Shown here piece by piece: positions 61,071 through 64,000 of a stretch of DNA of 64,000 nt (its first letter is position 1; each line of letters starts with the position of its first letter). A model generated the notes under the pieces. That model worked only from the letters and a program-made list of their open reading frames with translations, was not told the DNA's origin and ran no database searches. Made by a program: the position numbers and the translations under genes. The DNA is from Hyphomicrobiaceae bacterium UBA7697 (GTDB lineage Bacteria; Pseudomonadota; Alphaproteobacteria; Rhizobiales; Methyloligellaceae): the NCBI GenBank assembly GCA_002482645.1, contig DLGJ01000005.1, forward strand, positions 675,437 through 739,436. Reading direction: 5' to 3'.

Positions 61071-61367
61071 CTAATTGTACCACCCCCGGAAGGTCCGGTC
61101 GCGCCAATAGGGGTAGTAGGCGTAAGGGTAGGTGCCACAGCCATAGCGCTGGCGATTGCAAGTCCGTGGCGCGTAATAGCCCGCCCTTGGCCGGACATAG
61201 GCGTAAGGGCCAGGGGCGACAAAGCGCCGGCCATGATAGCCCTGGCTATAGTAGCCGTTCTGCCAGGCCTTGCGGCGCCAGCCCGCGTCGGCGGAAGGCG
61301 GTGCCAGCGTGACGCAAACAAGCGCGACCGCCGCGGCCAAACTTGCAAGGATCGCAAACTTTCTCAT
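61071..61367 (-). CDS. Small secreted Tyr/Arg-rich protein of unknown function
   Basis: A 98-residue protein from ATG 61367, preceded by GGAAGA. A signal peptide (MRKFAILASLAAAVALVCVTLA and on to about residue 28) is followed by a short mature part very rich in Tyr, Arg and Gly (AWQNGYYSQGYHGRRFVAPG, YVRPRAGYYAPRTCNRQRYG, YPYAYYPYWRDRTFRGWYN) with two cysteines. It resembles small GYR-type secreted proteins common in Hyphomicrobiales; no function is assigned. An inverted repeat CCGGAC-CGGAAC-GTCCGG lies upstream at 61418-61435. Confidence 0.75.
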   Translation of the reverse strand: MRKFAILASLAAAVALVCVTLAPPSADAGWRRKAWQNGYYSQGYHGRRFVAPGPYAYVRPRAGYYAPRTCNRQRYGCGTYPYAYYPYWRDRTFRGWYN

Positions 61368-61614
61368 GGGATGTCTTCCTCGGGACGGGACGCCGGAAAT
61401 GCCACCGGCGCTTTTCACCGGACCGGAACGTCCGGCGGGATTCGATCTGTAGCATGTTCGCAAGGGCGGTCCCATGTCCGATCGCGCATGGACGTTAACG
61501 GGCGGCGCCGAGGGGGAGCGGCAGCGGCGCTTTCCTTGCCCCCGTCTAGCCTTTATTGGTCCCGATCTAGTGGACAACTCTTGATCTGGTTGGGTCTCAC
61601 GATACGGTGCATTT

Positions 61615-62502
61615 ATGAGCGAAAATGGTTTGATGACAGCAGTGAAGTCCGTGCTTCCGGAGAAATGGACGAAGCCGCGCCCCCTCGTGCCGGTGCTGCG
61701 TTTCAGCGGCCCGATCGGCGTAAACTCTCCGTTCAAGCAGGAACTTTCGCTGCCGACCGTCGCGGCCTCGATCGACAAGGCGTTCTCCATGCGCGGGGCC
61801 AAGGCGGTCGCCATTCAGATCAATTCGCCGGGCGGCGCGGCCGTACAGTCCACGCTGATCCATAAGCGCATTCGTGCGCTTGCCGCGGAGAAGAACCTCA
61901 AGGTCTACGCGTTTTGCGAGGATGTGGCGGCCTCGGGAGGTTACATGCTCTCGCTCGCCGGCGACGAGATTTACGCGGACCCGAGCTCGATTGTCGGGTC
62001 GATCGGCGTGATCGCGGCCGGGTTCGGATTTCCCGGTCTCATGGAGAAGATCGGCGTCGAGCGCCGCGTCTATACGGCCGGTACGAGCAAGGACACGCTC
62101 GATCCTTTCCTGCCGGAAAAGCCCGAAGACGTGAAGCGCATCAAGGAGATTCAGCTCGACGTCCACGAGGCCTTCATCGGCATGGTGAAGTCGCGGCGCG
62201 GCGGCAAGCTGACCAAGCCGGACGACGAGTTGTTCACCGGCGCGTTCTGGTCCGGCAAGACGGCGCTCGAACTCGGCCTGATCGACGGGCTGTCGGATTT
62301 GCGCACCAGGATGCGCGAGGTCTTCGGCGAGGATGTCCGGTTCAAGCTCGTTGCGCCCGCGACATCGTGGCTCCGCCGGGGAAAGAAGTCCGTTTCGGCG
62401 GGCGTGAGTGGGTTGGACTTCGGCCAATGGCCGCAAGGCTTCGCCGCGGACGTCATTTCCGCGATCGAGGCCCGCGCGCTGTGGTCGCGTTTCGGATTGT
62501 AA
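61615..62502 (+). CDS. S49 family serine peptidase (SppA/SohB type)
   Basis: A 295-residue signal-peptide-peptidase-like protease. The catalytic Ser is S107 in EDVAASGGYMLSLAGDEIYA, and the general-base Lys is probably K159 in TAGTSKDTLDPFLPEK; INSPGGAAVQSTLIH forms the oxyanion region. No clear N-terminal membrane helix is visible, which is unusual for SppA. The Shine-Dalgarno before ATG 61615 is weak; the in-frame ATG at 61633 is an alternative. A small membrane protein gene follows 4 bases later. Confidence 0.9.
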   Translation: MSENGLMTAVKSVLPEKWTKPRPLVPVLRFSGPIGVNSPFKQELSLPTVAASIDKAFSMRGAKAVAIQINSPGGAAVQSTLIHKRIRALAAEKNLKVYAFCEDVAASGGYMLSLAGDEIYADPSSIVGSIGVIAAGFGFPGLMEKIGVERRVYTAGTSKDTLDPFLPEKPEDVKRIKEIQLDVHEAFIGMVKSRRGGKLTKPDDELFTGAFWSGKTALELGLIDGLSDLRTRMREVFGEDVRFKLVAPATSWLRRGKKSVSAGVSGLDFGQWPQGFAADVISAIEARALWSRFGL

Positions 62503-62506
62503 AACG

Positions 62507-62704
62507 ATGCCTCAGCTTCTTCTCTTGGCGGCCATCGGCGCGGGCCTGCTTCTGGTCAGGCGGCATCTGAAGCGGGAGCGAGAACGGGTCCGCGCGGAGC
62601 TGCGCAAGGCCGAGGAAGCCATGGAACGGCGGGATATCGAGAGCGCCGTGCCGCTGGAGCAGGACCCCGAAACCGGCATCTACCGCCCCAAGGAGACCCG
62701 CTAG
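62507..62704 (+). CDS. Small membrane protein of unknown function
   Basis: A 65-residue protein: one N-terminal membrane helix (PQLLLLAAIGAGLLLVRRHL) then a charged, helical cytosolic tail (KRERERVRAELRKAEEAMER) ending DPETGIYRPKETR. It lies between the S49 peptidase gene (4 bases) and glyQ, a place where short hypothetical proteins are found in related genomes. No function can be assigned; it may partner the peptidase. Confidence 0.72.
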   Translation: MPQLLLLAAIGAGLLLVRRHLKRERERVRAELRKAEEAMERRDIESAVPLEQDPETGIYRPKETR

Positions 62705-62812
62705 GTCCGGAACCGGCCCTTTCCTGGTGGCAATGGCCGTCCTTCTATGGCTTCCATTGTCGGCCGCAACGAAATAGCGTGCGGCGGAAATCCCGCCCCT
62801 GACGAATCGGAC

Positions 62813-63742
62813 ATGTCCAAGCCTTCGAAATCCACAAAAAGGTCCGCCGCGCCTTCGTTCCAGGATCTCATCCTGAAGCTACAGCGCTTTTGGGCCGATC
62901 AGGGCTGCATCATTCTCCAGCCATATGACATGGAGATCGGCGCCGGCACGTTCCATCCCGCCACGACGCTGCGCTCGCTCGGTCCGAAGCATTGGCGCGC
63001 GGCCTATGTGCAGCCCTCGCGGCGCCCAAAGGACGGCCGCTATGGCGAGAACCCCAACCGGCTTCAGCACTATTACCAGTTCCAGGTCATCTTGAAGCCG
63101 TCGCCGGCGGATATTCAGGACCTCTATCTCGATAGTCTTTACGCCATCGGCATCGACCCGAAGAACCACGACATCCGCTTCGTCGAGGACGACTGGGAGA
63201 GCCCCACGCTCGGTGCCTGGGGGCTCGGCTGGGAAGTGTGGTGCGACGGCATGGAAGTCTCGCAGTTCACCTACTTCCAGCAGGTGGGCGGATTCGATTG
63301 CGACCCGGTCTCCGGCGAACTGACCTACGGCCTCGAGCGCCTGGCCATGTATGTGCAGGGCGTCGACAACGTCTACGACCTCAACTTCAACGGCGGGGAA
63401 GGCGACGCCAAAGTCACCTATGGAGATGTCTTCCACCAGGCCGAGCAGGAATATTCCCGGCACAATTTCGAGCATGCGAACACGGCGAAGCTGTTCGAGC
63501 ATTTCCGCGATGCGGAGGCCGAGTGCAAGGCGCTGCTGGAGGCGGGCGAGAACGGCGGGCGCCATTTGATGGTGCTGCCCGCCTACGATCAGGCCATCAA
63601 GGCCTCGCACATCTTCAATCTCTTGGATGCTCGCGGCGTGATCTCCGTGACGGAGCGTCAGGCCTATATCCTGCGCGTGCGCGATCTCGCCAAGGCGTGC
63701 TGCGCCGCGTGGCTCAAGACCGAGGCGGGCGGTGCGTCATGA
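62813..63742 (+). CDS. glyQ: Glycyl-tRNA synthetase alpha subunit
   Basis: Catalytic subunit of the tetrameric bacterial glycyl-tRNA synthetase. The chosen ATG 62813 gives 309 residues; ATG 62747 is also in frame but adds 22 residues without family character. SFQDLILKLQRFWADQGCII, QPYDMEIGAGTFHPATTLRS, YVQPSRRPKDGRYGENPNRL and FDCDPVSGELTYGLERLAMY are diagnostic. The beta subunit gene does not follow directly; a VOC gene overlaps the stop instead. Confidence 0.95.
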   Translation: MSKPSKSTKRSAAPSFQDLILKLQRFWADQGCIILQPYDMEIGAGTFHPATTLRSLGPKHWRAAYVQPSRRPKDGRYGENPNRLQHYYQFQVILKPSPADIQDLYLDSLYAIGIDPKNHDIRFVEDDWESPTLGAWGLGWEVWCDGMEVSQFTYFQQVGGFDCDPVSGELTYGLERLAMYVQGVDNVYDLNFNGGEGDAKVTYGDVFHQAEQEYSRHNFEHANTAKLFEHFRDAEAECKALLEAGENGGRHLMVLPAYDQAIKASHIFNLLDARGVISVTERQAYILRVRDLAKACCAAWLKTEAGGAS

Positions 63743-64000
63743 GCCAAGCGAGGATCTTGCATCAAGCCCCCGTGTTGTTCGCGCGCGACCTGCCGAAGAC
63801 GATCGCCTATTGGGCCGACAAGGTCGGCTTCCGCACGCTCGGCGTGTGGGGCGAGCCGGCGGATTTCGCCATCGCCGCGCGCGATGGGGCCCATGTCATG
63901 TTGACCCAGGTGCCCGAAGCGCGGGACGCCGTTCCCCATTGGCACATCAAGGACAAGATGTGGAACGCTTATTTCTGGGTCGACGACGCGCGCGCCATGT
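63739..64000 (+). CDS. VOC family protein (glyoxalase/bleomycin resistance fold), partial
   Basis: The frame starts with ATG 63739 in an ATGA overlap with glyQ and runs off the right edge after 87 codons. MSQARILHQAPVLFARDLPK, TIAYWADKVGFRTLGVWGEP, FAIAARDGAHVMLTQVPEA and MWNAYFWVDDARAM follow the pattern of a vicinal-oxygen-chelate domain. Members act as glyoxalases, dioxygenases or drug-binding proteins; which one cannot be told. Its coupling to glyQ is noteworthy. Confidence 0.8.
   Translation, partial: MSQARILHQAPVLFARDLPKTIAYWADKVGFRTLGVWGEPADFAIAARDGAHVMLTQVPEARDAVPHWHIKDKMWNAYFWVDDARAM

Overview
The window is GC-rich chromosomal DNA from an alphaproteobacterium, most likely of the order Hyphomicrobiales (Rhizobiales). 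The grounds are gene content and order: a CcrM-type GANTC methyltransferase, CysQ/DUF4170/WaaA/LpxK in one lipid A run, an F0 ATP synthase operon (atpI-B-E-F'-F) standing apart from F1, a ctaC-D-B-coxF-G-E cytochrome oxidase operon, IalB- and DUF3108-type envelope proteins, and smc-dsbA-dsbA-dciA-mutY-ccrM synteny. The genus cannot be fixed from the sequence alone. No prophage, insertion sequence, CRISPR array, tRNA or rRNA gene was found, and coding density is very high.

Layout. 1-5.7 kb (minus strand): lipid A/Kdo cluster (cysQ, DUF4170, MsbA-like ABC exporter, a fused DUF374-WaaA protein, lpxK cut by the window edge). 6.0-7.7 kb: ubiA and rsmE. 7.9-11.8 kb: cyoABCD bo3-type quinol oxidase. 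12-16.8 kb: gshA, DUF3108 protein, an old yellow enzyme with a divergent HxlR regulator, and an IalB-family protein. 17.2-23.7 kb: aa3-type cytochrome c oxidase operon with its assembly factors, behind a leader rich in inverted repeats. 23.7-30.2 kb: thrC, M16 peptidase, GNAT acetyltransferase and a large membrane PAS-GGDEF-EAL protein. 30.2-36.8 kb: algH, a DsbD N-domain protein, peroxiredoxin, rnhA, thrB, ispH, a lipoprotein and a phosphodiester glycosidase. 36.9-39.4 kb: F0 operon. 39.5-50.4 kb: chromosome maintenance block (smc, two DsbA-like proteins, dciA, mutY, ccrM, hydrolase, rnhB, radical SAM protein). 50.5-51.9 kb: a TIGR04283/TIGR04282 glycosyltransferase pair. 51.9-52.2 kb: intergenic palindromic repeat element. 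52.2-60.4 kb: moaB, family 4 uracil-DNA glycosylase, ETF:ubiquinone oxidoreductase, TPR protein, ispE, polyprenyl diphosphate synthase, DUF2007, TrmN6-like methyltransferase. 60.5-64 kb: two small unusual secreted proteins, S49 peptidase, glyQ and a truncated VOC protein.

How the parts connect. Respiration dominates. Isoprenoid supply (ispH, ispE), polyprenyl diphosphate synthase and UbiA lead to ubiquinone. ETF-QO reduces ubiquinone, the bo3 oxidase oxidises it directly, the aa3 oxidase ends the cytochrome c branch, and the F0 sector uses the proton gradient. The only heme O synthase (ctaB) lies in the aa3 operon and presumably serves both oxidases.

No clearly new defence or mobile system is present. 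The most unusual signals are the DUF374-WaaA fusion, the GGDEF-EAL protein with a GGDQF loop and an in-frame 15-bp repeat at its N-terminus, inverted repeats at the cyo, cta and atp control regions, a GANTC site touching the ccrM start codon, the repeat element near 52 kb, and two small secreted proteins near 61 kb. Function and family calls come from reading translated sequence; no database search was run.
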